DNA of 64,000 bases, taken from Umbelopsis isabellina. Taxonomy: Eukaryota > Mucoromycota > Umbelopsidomycetes > Umbelopsidales > Umbelopsidaceae. This document shows, piece after piece, positions 12,873 through 24,414 of this stretch (the first letter of the stretch is position 1; each line of letters begins with the position of its first letter). The translations under genes were made by a program, and so were the position numbers. The notes under the pieces are model-generated. The model made no database searches. It was not told where the DNA came from and saw nothing but the letters and a program-made list of their open reading frames with translations. The DNA lies in the NCBI GenBank assembly GCA_016758905.1, contig JAEPQZ010000010.1, positions 248,001-312,000 on the forward strand, read 5' to 3'.

Positions 12873-15800
12873 TTATTCCTGACTCATTTTTTGGAGTCGA
12901 TGTTGAGCTTCCTGAACTCTGATACCAAGCTGAGCTAGCTCGTGATCGAGGTCTTGCTTATTGTGTACATTAGAGGAGGTAGCAGTGTTCCAAGCTGAAC
13001 GGTCAGCTTCACTGGCTTCTAATGGAGTAGCGTGGTGCTCGGATGTAGAGCCATCTTTATCCTTGTTTAAAAGCCATTGCCAAACTTGGTCGCGCTCACG
13101 CTCACCGATCCAAACACCCTGAGATGGGAATCCTTGTATTTGACTGGTGAGCAACTCCAGTTGTCGCTCCATGTCAGCCATCTTCTGAGCTGCTAGCAGA
13201 CTTAATACCAACATAAATAACATAAATAGCATAGTCATATGCTGAGCTGTAGGAATCTGAACATGTTCAATCACGAACTTGATACCAGACCACAATAAAC
13301 CGCCAATAAATAAAAATGGAGAAATTAGCTTGTGTAGTGTCCCCTTATTGTGGTTTGCTGCATCAGCGTTTTCTTGATCTTTTTTTTTGGGCTCTCTGCG
13401 TCTACGCTTCTTCTTCTTCTTCCTCTCGCCTTTGTCGGCATTCTTATCACCGCCGAATTCATTGGGATGTTGTTTGATATATTTGCGAACAGATTCGTCC
13501 AATAACTTGTAATGTGCAAGTTGTCCGTCTGTTGAGGCTTTCTCAATGGTTGCTACACAAACGGTAATTAGTATCGGGTTATCCTACCAAGGGTAATTCC
13601 GAGAACAAAAAAGGTCCTTACATTTAAGCCAGCTGCTCTTTGAAAATTCTACTTGGAAGGTGACGTACATGCGTACTTTGTTGTCCCCAGCCCATGTTAA
13701 GCAGGTGCGAGTTTTGACACAGAACGAGCTACCCGAAGGAACATCGGGGGTTTGCGTCGTTGTCAGTTGGGAAATATAGTCGTCGTAATCGCAATGAAGT
13801 ACTTCTTCTTTCAAGATACATTTCGTTGATTTAGGGCCTTCCGGAAAAAAAAGAGATCGTGAGCAGGCTGAATAGATAAACAATGAATCATCCAAATATT
13901 TTCTTACCTATAGAGCCACCCAAATATTTAATATACGTGATCTCTCGAGCGAGCTTTATATCGCCAGAGCCTTTCTCCCAATTTCCAATATTTACATCTG
14001 TGATACAAATATGAGTGAGAGTGTTCCGGATTCAGTAGCATACGAATTTTTATTCAACCTACCAGTGCTCTTTTCTTTCTCCTCGAGGAACTTCTTCCTA
14101 AATCCGCTGTTGTATAGCAAGTTGTAGATGGTCTCTAACGTTCCAGTGTAGGTTTCGTCCAATCCTACTTGAGAGAAATGCTCGTCATTCTTGGCACACT
14201 CGCACTCAGTGGGAGCATGCTTCACCGCCTTAGCAGAAGCCTTCGTTTGCTCAACTCCAGAATCCTCGGCAGATGAACCTGGTTTGCTGCCATCAGCCTT
14301 AGGCTTCAATAGGTCCTTTGCGTCTGGTCTGGGAGTAACTTCTGATACAGCGCGCCGACGATTTTCTTGCTCGAGTGTCTCTTTGGCTGCTGGAAGAGGT
14401 AAGGTATGCACCGAAGCTTGCCTATCTGGAGCGTGTTTTCCATCCTCTATAATTATGCGGTCAGATAAAGCTTTACAAGACAAAATTACTTTAGAGAATT
14501 TACGTACCTGTTATTTCGCCTTCATCTTCTGCTTCTTCATCCTCATCTTCGCTGACCTCGGTATATTCATCTGAATCGTATTCCGAATCACTATCGTCCG
14601 TTTCATCGCTATATGAGTCGCTATCATTTTCTTCTTCATCGTTCTCATCTTCAAGACCATCAATTTTTTTCAATGACCGACCGTTCAGATTGGGATGAGC
14701 AACATGCCAAATTTCTACTAATTGATCATAAGCCTGGTCGCGAGAGAGGAACGATGCGAACAAGTGCTGCATAAACAAGGGATTAACTTCAACGTTCAAA
14801 ATAGAAAAACTACATGTCTCATATATTCCTATGCTTAAGCTTTACCTTTGAGTGTAGCGTGGAAATTTGAATAGCATTGGGTATAAATTTGGCGGTCATA
14901 CGTTTCTCGATAGCGACAATTTCGGTGAAAGCAATTACCAACTGTTTGTCATTACAAAAAATAAAAATTTCATGTCATTAGAGTGACAAAGGCTAAACAA
15001 TGAGACTCTTGAGGAAAAACTTACGTTTGTGACCCAACCAAATATATTGGCATTGAAACACACATACGTTTCTGATATATACATTCTGCCTTGTACTAAA
15101 ATTTCCTTCTGGAGAGCACATCCATAATCTAATCACATGCAATAGGTTTAATTTTCCTATCTGGCATCCAACCGTTGTTTAATGCGATATTTAACTTACC
15201 TTCAATGAGAACATCGTCCTCAGGAACACTCCTAAACAAAGCATGATAATCGGAATTGCGTTTGGCATTGGCAAGGTCCATACCACAGGCACTTGCAATA
15301 CTTCCGGTCGCTGCAGACGCCACGTCCGAACCTGCTTCACCCTCAGTATCGTCGGAATCTTTACGTCGAGTAGAAGTAGCTTTACGAGAAGATACGCTGT
15401 TCGTGCGACTCAATGATACCGACTTTGAGTCCGAGTGAGCTGTAGATACACTAGAGCCTCTTGCACGACCCCTTTTCTTAGGAACGAGTAGCATATCCTT
15501 AGTGACGGGGGTCTCCGGGTCGGCAATAGGTGTTTTTGCCTCATTCATGAGAGCCGAGTCAGAAGCTACTGAATGCACACTTCCTGCGTCTGAAATGGGC
15601 TTGCTAGTGTTTACCAAGTGTTCGAGAGAAAGGGATGGTGCCGTGCTTGAAAATATGGCGGCGGCCTCGGTGGTAGCAGTAGTTGGGGCGACAGGTGCAG
15701 CAGGCTGTAAATCGTCACCCAAAGCTGTGGGGAGAGGCGGCCTTGGAGAGCCTCCATCCGAGTTTCTTCGTTGAGGAGAGGGCATGAATCTTGGGTTGGT

Positions 15801-16073
15801 AATGATTATGGGAGGGCGATCCCCCGAGATTGTGTGCGAATGTATTCTACCACTGTTACGTTTTTGTACGTTCATGGCCGTATCAGGCTTCGCAGGGTCT
15901 GGTGTTTGTGAACGAGGTTTTTGCATGATTTCTTCTCCGCTGCTAGCGTCCGGGTTAATTTCTGGCGACGGGTCTTTCAGTCGGTCACTCAAATTGGTAG
16001 CAAGAGAAGAAGCCGTTGTAGAAGCAGCGGTGATGACAGACGTCAGAAATGAATTATCACTTTCATTGGCCAT
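12873..16073 (-). CDS. GRAM-VASt sterol transfer protein (Lam/Ysp/Aster family)
   Basis: ER membrane-contact-site protein that moves sterol between plasma membrane and ER (yeast Lam1-6, animal GRAMD1/Aster). About eight exons, the first 15200-16073. Domains in order: a roughly 290-residue S/T/P-rich disordered N-terminus; a GRAM domain (ALFRSVPEDDVLIEDYGC, YISETYVCFNANIFGW, IPNAIQIST, HLFASFLSRDQAYD); an acidic D/E/S linker; a VASt sterol-binding domain (LYNSGFRKKFL, REITYIKYLGGSIGPKSTKC, IEKASTDGQ); a strongly basic KKKKRRRREPKKK cluster; and one transmembrane helix (MTMLFMLFMLVLSLLAA) near the C-terminus followed by a short coiled coil. This is the full family order, so the gene looks intact. 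Exon boundaries inside the GRAM region are less certain by a base or two. Confidence 0.92.
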
Positions 16074-16341
16074 CTGATTGGTATAAAAATTTTAAGTGGG
16101 AAAATATCAGAAAATTAAATATTAATAAAACAACGCTAGAGCTGGGCCACACGATAGTAAGAGGTGAATATTATGAGGTGTCAGTAACAAGAAAGAAGGA
16201 ATTGAATGGGGTAAGAAAAGGAGGAGGTCAACAAGGAAACAGCTATATAAAGGAAATTTGCCGTGTTTAAGGTCGATGATGAAATGGTGACACTTTGCCC
16301 CGAAAGATATGAAAAACTATGGACTGACCATAAATTTTATT

Positions 16342-18012
16342 CTACAAGCCAATTGAAATTTGGTAGTGAAGAGGACAACCTTTTCCTTTCTCCAGCCACT
16401 CACGTATGCAAGGTCGGTGATATGAGCATAAGCATGTCAACCGAGCGATTGTATTACCTAACATTTTCGTTTAGATTTCTTTCTTTGTCAACTAACCCCC
16501 GCTTATACTGCAAAAACCTGATGACTTGCCTGGCTCAAATTCTTCGAAACATATAAGACATTCTTGCCCTATCAGAGGCGATTGCTCTGGCAGCTTGTAC
16601 GCTGAGGATAGTGAACACAAAATTAACGACTTATGACGATGTACCTGAGCCCCAAAAAATAACAAACACCAAGATTATTGTTACACTTACAGACATATCG
16701 AACAGTAGCCACCGATGGACTGCCAACATTAAGACACGTTTGTACATGCTCCTCTTGTACATCTTTGTCTAAGCTGACTTCAGACAATCGCTTGCCACAA
16801 ACTGGGCACTCACTCATAATACTCTGAGAGCTTGTCGAGCGCCTAATGTGACCATTTCCGTGCCCAGCTATTCGCTGTGGTTGAGTAGGTGGAGCTGTAG
16901 CAGATCTAGACCCAGTAGGAGGTCTCATTTCGGTATAGCATTTATCGCATATTCTTTGAGGTTGAGTGGCTAATTGCGCTTGCTGCCAATTGGGTATACT
17001 CGGGTCCTGCACTATCTGTGAGCGCGCCATATTGGCACGATGAGTCGAGCAACGGTCACACACAACTTGTCCACAGCGTCTGCAAGTCATATGGTTAGAC
17101 GCATTCGTGACACTTCCATATAAAATACTATACTTGCCTACAATGATGCCGTCGAACAAGAAAATTGAATCGCCGTTTGCAACGTCGGCATTCATTCGCA
17201 TCCTTATCCGACTCCCAAACTCTATGAGAAATGGCATTCGATTGTTGTATTCTATCGAATGTAGGGCTGATGGGTGTTGTAGATGAAACCGAATTGTTAT
17301 TAGCTTGGAGAATGTATACAGTTTCTTCATTTGAGGTATCATTTGGTATGGCATTTGCAGCTTCAACAGCTGGTGGCGCGGGAGGAATTACAAGTGGTTC
17401 TGGTTGTGAGGGTATAGAAGAGGAAATCTGTGATAAGCTTGCTTCGCCATTGAGTGTAGCCGAAGGCTCAGCACCATGATTTCGATTCTCGACGGAAGAG
17501 TTCTCTATCAAAGTTTTCGTGTCTTGACTGTTGCTGGGTTTGTTATCACTGTGAGATATGGTCTCCGCTTCCTGGTCATTGTGGGAGTTATGTCCTTGCT
17601 CAATAGTATCATTTGACTCTAATACCGGATCACTTCTATCCGTTTGACCAATGTTTATAGCGGAATGTTCATGGTGAGTTGACTTTCCAGCGTCAACCTC
17701 GCTGCCCACGGTATCGTGATTTTCATTGTCAAGATGTTTGTTATCAAGAGTGTTGGCCAATTCCGAATCTGTGCTAGGATCCAAAAACCGGTTTTCAGGA
17801 ACTTGATGTTGGCTACTGACATCAGAATTGGCATAAGAAGGTCTAGAATCATGTTCAGTTGTATCTCTCGATATCAAGTCGCTTTCGCCGTTATCGGCAG
17901 TTACTGTGCTGGTTGATATGTCAGCCTCAGATTCGGCGACAGGTTTCGGGACTGGCGGAATCTGACCATTGGCTTCATGATCCACTGACGACTGTTCAGG
18001 TATTTGCTCCAT
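16342..18012 (-). CDS. FYVE-RING E3 ubiquitin ligase (Pib1-like)
   Basis: Endosomal/vacuolar ubiquitin ligase that binds PI3P by a FYVE finger and recruits E2 by a RING finger, as yeast Pib1. Four exons (17138-18012, 16691-17079, 16530-16601, 16342-16457) give 483 residues. The first roughly 270 residues are acidic, S/N/E-rich and disordered. The FYVE domain follows with WESDKDANECRRC, the ligand-binding RRHHCRRCG and VVCDRCS. Next come a CPVCGKRL...EEHVQTCL zinc motif, a RYVSYKLP link, and the C-terminal RING ECLICFEEFEPG plus LTCLCSYHRPCIREWL...CPL. The second and fourth zinc-binding parts only appear when the introns 17080-17137 and 16458-16529, both with GC donors (AG|GCAAGT), are removed, so simple gene finders could truncate this protein before the RING. 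Tandem upstream of the Lam gene, 268 bp away. Confidence 0.88.
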
Positions 18013-18443
18013 AGTTCTTCAGAGCGACATAGAATCGGGAGTGTAGAGAGTGAAATATAGCGCTCTCAAAGCTTTCATAGGTTCCGAGATCATAAAGTAA
18101 GAAGTGATGTGACACTGATCACGTGCGCACCACCTGCCAACAGTCGTCGTTGGCAGCAAGAATGACGGCATTTTTGCTTGGTTCCAAGACGTACATATTA
18201 GTAGAATAGATAACATTCTATATAGGAGTATTGAAGTGGTGCTATATCATCTAGTGTTAGAGTTTCATCATAACCAAAAAATCAATCAGAGCATTGGTCT
18301 AAGAGAAGAGCGACCTAGATAAAAGACCCAGCCATCTGGTAACTTTTGCCGCATGCTCTATGTTTTCTCAAGCTAACTAAATTGATTGATGACACAAAAC
18401 GTACAGGAACTTAGAAGATATATTAAGTTGGTTTTGTTTTGTT
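18013..18443. other. Spacer/promoter upstream of the FYVE-RING gene
   Basis: 431 bp holding the FYVE-RING 5' region and the 3' end of the SUR7-like gene. It contains a CACGTG-like ATCACGTGCGC near 18118. No gene recognised. Confidence 0.4.
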
Positions 18444-19476
18444 TTAGTAATACTGCCCTTCACCGGCTGGCGAAAGAAAGTTTTGAAAGAATAAAATGGT
18501 GGCAACCAAAAACGAACCAAAAGCTGTGCCAATCATTGCTAGACAAGGTCCCTTCCGAGTTTGAATATGAGGATAGACTGCTTCCAACTCTTGGCAACCA
18601 TTAATATAGACTAACAATGATAGTGCCATCGAAAGCAAAGCATGAACTGTGGCAAAAGCCATGATGAATGCTCTGGTATAGTACATATCTCGGTAATGCA
18701 GACCTTTGACAGATCGTGCCAGCTGGCAGAGCACAGCAACTATAGCGCACCCAGAGGATATACTCAAGGAAGCCGTTAAATTTACATCATGGGGAGGAGT
18801 TGGTGCTGCCAGTGGATCTGTATCTTGATCTGGTGTTGCAGCATCGTTGAACCACGCTGGGAAAGTGGTGTTGAGGTATTGGGATGTCGTGAGGTCTATT
18901 AACAGCATGAAAATATATCAAATCAGTTTGTATGCTTTTACTCAGAACTACAATGTATGACAAGCTCTTACCCCATGGGACATATACAAAATCAGTACTG
19001 GGCTGGCACTGAGGCGGAGATATTGATTCTGTCAAGCAATAACCTCGTATTCCAAACCTGGCCTCTCCTGGAGTGCCATCTCTTGGATATATCCTTGCAA
19101 AATATATGTTTCTTACAGAATTGTATTTCGCTCCTACCAGACACAATATAAGCAAGGTAATTCCACAGAGGGCAAGCGTGATACCAAACAAGTCCTTGAT
19201 ATTCAGATTAGTCAAAGTCGGCAGCCACATATCAGCAAACCCTGTATCTCTCAGGCGCCTACGTCCTCTTCTTTTCTCTCCTTTGAGATTTGGCGGGTCG
19301 CTTGCTTTGCGGTATAGCTGAGATCGCCTTTTCAACTTTGCTCCTGTTGAGTTGGCTGCCGAAGAATAGGATAAACGCCTGCTTAAGTTATCACCAGATA
19401 ACTTTCGCATACCGTTGGGGTCATCGACGTCCAAGGCTATGGAATCATAGTCGTCCCGACTTGTAGATCTTCGCAT
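18444..19476 (-). CDS. SUR7/PalI-like four-helix membrane protein
   Basis: Two exons (18972-19476, 18444-18895) give 318 residues. A basic, Ser/Arg-rich cytosolic N-terminus of about 95 residues precedes TM1 (LFGITLALCGITLLILCLVGA). A lumenal/extracellular loop with ARFGIRGYCL and a second Cys follows, containing NLT- and NTT-type glycosylation sites, then three more hydrophobic helices. The order of TM1, a GxxGYC motif in the first extracellular loop and three further helices is that of the SUR7/PalI family (eisosome/MCC proteins, pH sensors). Which branch it belongs to cannot be told from sequence alone. Shares a 530-bp divergent promoter with the LENG1-like gene. Confidence 0.65.
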
Positions 19477-20006
19477 TTACTGAATGACAATATGTAGTAA
19501 GATAATTTGTGACAGAAAATTCAGCCCATTGTGCTCCAACTTTTTTTTATTGGCGGTGAAACGCAAAAGTGCCGCGGCGTGACTTGCAGCTCGTGTGCCA
19601 TGGAAAGGATGTAATGCTTATATATTTGGCACATAGTGATTGACGACACTCTTTGATTAAGACAAGAATGAAATACAATCAGTATGAATTTGCACGGTGT
19701 GTCAATCCAGCAGACAAGACGATATGCCAGCGGTGTTATTAAAGATATAATGCTAGAGCTCTGCTGGTAAAATCAATTACAAATTGTAGCCAAGTCTAAT
19801 GGGATATATGCAGCATACTTATACAAAATTATCACAGCCATGTGTTGCTTGTTAATCTTCTGGTTGTGCGTGAAGAGCAATATAATAGCCGGAGCAGTAA
19901 CCCTAGAAAGCCGATGAATGTGGCGGTGTTTGAATATAGGTTTGTCCGGCGGGTTGGATGAGAGTTGCTATTGCCCTGTCCGCCACCAATTTATTTCACT
20001 GCAAAT
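19477..20006. promoter_or_regulatory. Divergent intergenic promoter region (SUR7-like / LENG1-like)
   Basis: 530 bp between two divergent start codons. TATATATTTGG lies near 19620 and GC-rich GTGCCGCGGCGTG near 19570. No coding frame longer than a few codons is supported. Nothing else recognised. Confidence 0.4.
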
Positions 20007-21087
20007 ATGAACATTCTTCCACACAAAAGTTGGCATGTATACAACAAGAGCAACATTGAAAAAGTGCGGAGAGATGAGGCCAAGGCAAAGGAGGATGAAG
20101 ACAAAAAGCTAGAGCGCCAGCAACTTGCAGCAAGTATTTCGATTCAATCATAGAGTCATAAAAAAGAGCGTACATTCCTAAACAGCGTTTAATACCACAC
20201 AGGATCGCGAGGCGCGCTTACAGATGCTAAGGGATCGCGCAAATAAGCGCCTAGGTGCTGATACTAGCGCTGAGAGCAAAGACGATCACGCACAGTCTCT
20301 GGTTCCATCTGAACCTAATAAACATATCAATTTTTGGGAAGAACTAGAGGCAAGTGGAGGCACATCAGGAGAAAATCCTGAAGCACAAGCTGACAAAAAA
20401 GCTGCCGAAGACAAGTGGGAAAGACAGATTACCATGTATCTCGACAAAGCCGCTAAAGAGCCCGCTCCTTGGTACACAACAAACAGACGATTGTCTGGCG
20501 ACAAAGAAGAAGAAGAATCAAAAAAAGTGCCAGACGACCCAAAACAAAAAGCAAAATACTTCAAGAAAAGGTAAGCTTTCAGAGGCAAAAATAACAGGCA
20601 GACAGTAGATGCTGATATGCTGTAGGAAACGAGAAATGCGGGATATAGAGAGAGAAGATCCATTGAGTGTTGTTCGAACGAGTTTGGGTGGTAAAAAAAC
20701 CTCAAATACACATATCAAGTCTGGTCATGACCGCAGTCGTGAAGATGGCAGACACAAAAATAAGGAAAAGAAAACAAAGCATGTGAGTCTTTCATTATCC
20801 ATTTCGACAAGTCATCGGCAATCTCATAATCGTGGTCTAATTGGCGTATTCTCTCGTACAATCAGAGCCACAGCAAACATACCAATACATCATCATCATC
20901 ATCCAAAAGCATTGAACAACTCCGGGCAGAGAGAGTTGCTAGAGAACGTGCGGAAAGGCAAAGAACCAACGCCTTATTACGGGGAACCAGTGAAGCTATC
21001 GACTCGGACCGAAATAGACATCGATACAACTCTCAGTTCAATCCCACTGATACTGAAAAAGCACATCAGCGATACCGAAGGGATTAG
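20007..21087 (+). CDS. LENG1-like Cir_N-domain protein
   Basis: Four exons (20007-20129, 20203-20570, 20626-20782, 20866-21087) give 289 residues. The N-terminus has the Cir_N (CBF1-interacting corepressor) signature, [16 protein letters not shown] followed by [15 protein letters not shown], shared by LENG1 and spliceosome-associated CIR proteins. The middle is lysine/glutamate-rich with [10 protein letters not shown]. The tail [16 protein letters not shown]...RYNSQFNP is the LENG1 C-terminal block. The first intron has a GC donor (CA|GCAAGT); no GT donor keeps the frame. Length matches human LENG1 (about 264 residues). Function is poorly known; a nuclear, splicing-linked role is suggested by the family. 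Reading straight through the third intron gives a longer, different open frame that lacks the conserved tail. Confidence 0.85.
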
Positions 21088-21534
21088 CGACATAACCAAT
21101 TATGTCTGGTAACCCTGCTTATACATCAATTCTTGTACATAGCTTTAATATCACTTCATTGCACTAACGCTAATTATTGTACTCATAACAAAAATGTAAA
21201 TTTCTGAATCAACAAGCTGTATTTCAGGCAGCGACATTTCAAGCTGCGGCAGTGAAACATCATTAATCGTTGTAACATAATAGTAAAGAGCTAATACATG
21301 AGTTTAATGTTTTTGAAAGTGACATGTTGCACAGGTCACATTAGATAAGAAGTCGATAGATGATTTGAAATGGAAGCAATAACGAAGTTGGGTTGTACAT
21401 AAATAATTGATTTAAGGGGAAAGGTGATAGGGTATGAAAGAGCAAACGATGGTACACAGTACATAATAAAATATAAGCAAAGGGGAGAAGGTTTTACATG
21501 CAAAATAGGTTGAAATGAAATATAAGAAAGTGGC
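21088..21534. other. Convergent 3' spacer
   Basis: 447 bp between the stops of the LENG1-like and GT4 genes. AT-rich, presumably both 3' UTRs. Nothing further recognised. Confidence 0.4.
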
Positions 21535-22907
21535 TCATGTTGAACTCATCAAGGGAACGCGCTCTGTTATTCGTGCACAGCTCGATGATGGTTCTACTAA
21601 TTCGTCTTCATCATCAGCTTCTAAATCCTCGAAATCTTCTTCAACGCCGCTGTCAGAATCCTTGAGCATTTCATTCTCCTTTTTGGCAACTACTTCTCTA
21701 TAACCTTGCACCATTTTTTCCATTGCTTCATACCAAGTATATTTACGTGAAGATGCGATTGCGTCTCGTCCCATGGTTTGTCGAAGAGCCGGGTTGTCTA
21801 TCAGTCGTTCCAAATAATGTTGGTAACCTCCGATTTGTTCTTCTCTTGACATGTCAGCGACATCAAGTAACAGGCCAGTCTTTTCATGTGTGACTAGATC
21901 ACATACACCCTCAGCGTTCAACCCGACCACCGGTAGACCAGAAGCCATTGATTCGAGTACCACCTGACCAAATGTTTCGGTAAAAGATGGGAATGCAAAG
22001 ATGTCAGCTGACGCATATGCTGTGGCTAAGTCAACTCCCTGAAGATATCCAGTAAAGGTGACTGGAGTGCTTGATGCTGCTAATTCAGTTTGAATCTCAT
22101 CAAATGCTGGACCATGGCCGACGATGACAAGATGACATTTGCTGTGATCCATTCTTTTATAGCTTTGTATAACCAATCCGAGGTTCTTTTCAAAAGACAC
22201 GCGGCCGACATACAAAATGACTGATCTCTGATTTGCTTCCTCCTCAGTTAAACCTGTCCATTGTGCTCGTAATTCCCTAGACCTTCGTTGTGGTGAGAAC
22301 AAGCTGATATCAACACCTCTTGGCCATAAGCATAGATTTTCAAAATCTTGCTTTTTAAGCATTTCTGAAGTCGAATTGGATGGGCAAAACGTCAATCGGC
22401 ATCGTGAATGACAAAAACGATTCCAACTCCACATAGCTGGCGTGAAAATGCCCCAGCCAAAGTGACCACAATACGCGGCCAAATTGGTGTGATACGATGA
22501 TACTAAGGGAACATCGGGACAGTAAAAGTAGCACGCCGCTAAAGCTGCAGCTCCTAGAAAAACCGGGTCGACCAGATGAATTACATCGGGCTGGAACTCC
22601 TTTAGTTTCTTACCAAAGAGGGGTCGCCATAAATTGAGTTTGAGCTCAGGATAAGGTAGGAAGGGAATACCAGCCGTTCCAACCAACTCAGCACCAGCAT
22701 AAGTTTCCATGCCACTTTCGGGACCAAGCAGAATTGCTTGATGACCTTCGGCTTGAAGATGTTCAAGCAACCGAGCAAGAGTACGAGTTACACCGTCGAC
22801 TTTCTGCAACGTCTTAGATAAGTCTTACAAGTCCGGAAAATTTGGCAATTTTAATGCCATTTAAAACCTACCGGCAGCCAGTTCTCTGTGATGATTGCGA
22901 TCTTCAT
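21535..22907 (-). CDS. Family 4 glycosyltransferase (SQD2/mannosyltransferase-like)
   Basis: Retaining GT-B glycosyltransferase of CAZy family GT4. Two exons, 22872-22907 (36 nt, MKIAIITENWLP) and 21535-22803, give 434 residues. The N-terminal Rossmann half has ITENWLPKVDGVTRT, VIHLVDPVFLGA and SSYHTNLAAYCGHFG. The C-terminal half has WPRGVDISLFSP, ILYVGRVSFEKN and the nucleotide-sugar signature FPSFTETFGQVVLESMASG (EX7E region), with GLPVV after it. These are typical of plant SQD2 and bacterial/fungal GDP-mannose or UDP-sugar dependent enzymes that glycosylate lipid acceptors. The true donor and acceptor cannot be told. A D/E-rich tail follows the catalytic core. No signal peptide, so probably cytosolic or peripheral membrane. 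Confidence 0.85.
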
Positions 22908-23365
22908 TCAAGAGTTTTTTTTGGAATTATGAGAAAGTTGGCAAGGAACACTGCAGTTGCTTGTGGAGCGTCCCCAATTTATTGGGGCACAAAATATTCA
23001 CTTGCGGAGTACTAAATAAGCTCGCTTGACCAATCAACGCCGATGGTTAGCTGGTTGTGCTCAGCTGGCAAAGTTTAATGTGGCCGCCTGAAGAGCACGT
23101 TTTACTACACTGGTAAATAACGAACAATGTTTCAAGTATGCCATCTATCTTTTCTAGGACACTTGCTGGTCTGTGTTTAGCAATTGCTTATACAGGGTAG
23201 TCAACGAACTCATTATCCAATTGTATGTTCGATTTAATAAATGCGGCTGCATAATGTGAATAAAAGGCAAAAGTAATCACAGAAACAACAATTTTGGGAA
23301 TTATTTTTTGCTATTCCAAGCATAGTAATAGACGGACCGATGATCTGACCAATCAGCAACAGACT
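22908..23365. other. Spacer upstream of the GT4 gene
   Basis: 458 bp between the GT4 start and the VPS2 stop. A short perfect palindrome, CCCCAATTTATTGGGG (22972-22987), lies about 65 bp upstream of the GT4 start codon; it could be a hairpin or binding site. CCAAT-like motifs (GACCAATCAACG) lie near 23030. No gene recognised. Confidence 0.4.
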
Positions 23366-24315
23366 TCACTCCCTCCTGAGGTTATCCAAGCGTGCTTGCA
23401 ATGCGGCATCCTCATCAGTCATACCTTCTGCCTGAGCGATGCGTTCGGATTGGGCAGGGGCGGGCTGTGCCAAGCCAGTGGGAGCCTCCACGAGCTAAAG
23501 TGCATAGGCCACATGAGTACCATCGGAATGAACTATCTATATGTGATCCATTCAAAATTACCTGCTGATTCATATCAATGCCTATCTCGTCCAAAACCTG
23601 TGCTACTATTTCGTTTGTCTCCGTCTCGTCGTCTTCTTCCTCAACAGCATCGTCTATAGCGTCATTCATCATTTCTTCCTTCATATCCATAAATTCACTC
23701 TCTCTTTCGAAATCCATCATAATTTTTTGAATCTGTGGTAAATTCATTTTTCGGTTCATGGCTCCCATAGCTTTAGTTGCTCCCTTCATAGCCTCCGACA
23801 TTTGTTGGGTTGAAGACAGAGTCTGAAAATGTACAAATTAGATCATAAAATCATACGCATTTGCTGTGCGGGGCGATCACGATCACTTCATATGTCATAC
23901 CTGAATGCGCAAACTGACTGCTTGAAGCTGTGTTTTCATTTGATAAAACTTCTGTATATATCGACGTGTTCGTACTAAATCCATAGCCATGACTTTGCAA
24001 GCGTTCTGAAGAAACAGCAAAAAATCGTGGTTAATTTCTATGAACCCGAAAGTGGTTACTAAGCAATAGCTAGTTACCATTTGATTTGCCTTGGCAGACT
24101 TCTTGATGTCTTGAATGAGTTTCTTCTCTTGGCCCTCCAGCTTAGTGCGTTCGCGATCAAGCTCCCTTTGGGCTTTATTAAGCGATCGCTGATGCTGCCG
24201 AAGCATTTCAGCAGGGGTTTTTCGAGAGCCAAACAAGAAGTTCTGTCATGACGTCGATATCAATGTTAGTGATGCGCAGACATAAATCAATTACTAGGAG
24301 GTTTAAATGTACCAT
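23366..24315 (-). CDS. VPS2: ESCRT-III subunit VPS2/CHMP2
   Basis: Snf7-family ESCRT-III protein that, with Vps24 and Snf7, drives membrane scission in multivesicular-body formation and cytokinesis and recruits Vps4. Five exons: 24313-24315 (ATG alone), 24078-24242, 23901-24005, 23562-23822 and 23366-23494, totalling 220 residues. Strongly conserved stretches include NFLFGSRKTPAEMLRQHQR, VRTRRYIQKFYQMKTQLQAV, MNLPQIQKIMMDFERE and VLDEIGIDMNQQ. The C-terminal exon adds the MIM1 helix, DAALQARLDNLRRE, which binds the Vps4 MIT domain. The charge layout is that of the family: basic N-terminal half, acidic C-terminal half. Diverges from the FAD oxidoreductase with only 99 bp between start codons. 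Confidence 0.95.
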
Positions 24316-24414
24316 TCTGTTGCGGCTATCGAGAGAGGTATTGCGTATGTGGTAGCCCTGCCTTTGGTAGCGGAAAGTAAATTGCTCAACGGGTCCAACA
24401 CAAACCCCGACCTT
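24316..24414. promoter_or_regulatory. 99-bp divergent promoter (VPS2 / FAD oxidoreductase)
   Basis: Only 99 bp separate the two start codons, so core promoter and leaders of both genes must share or overlap this stretch or lie in the opposing genes' first introns. No TATA box is seen. Confidence 0.4.

Noticed and set aside
20609-21112. Long read-through frame at the end of the LENG1-like gene
   Set aside because: It reads through the intron 20783-20865 into a wrong frame with HHHHH; splicing restores the LENG1 tail.
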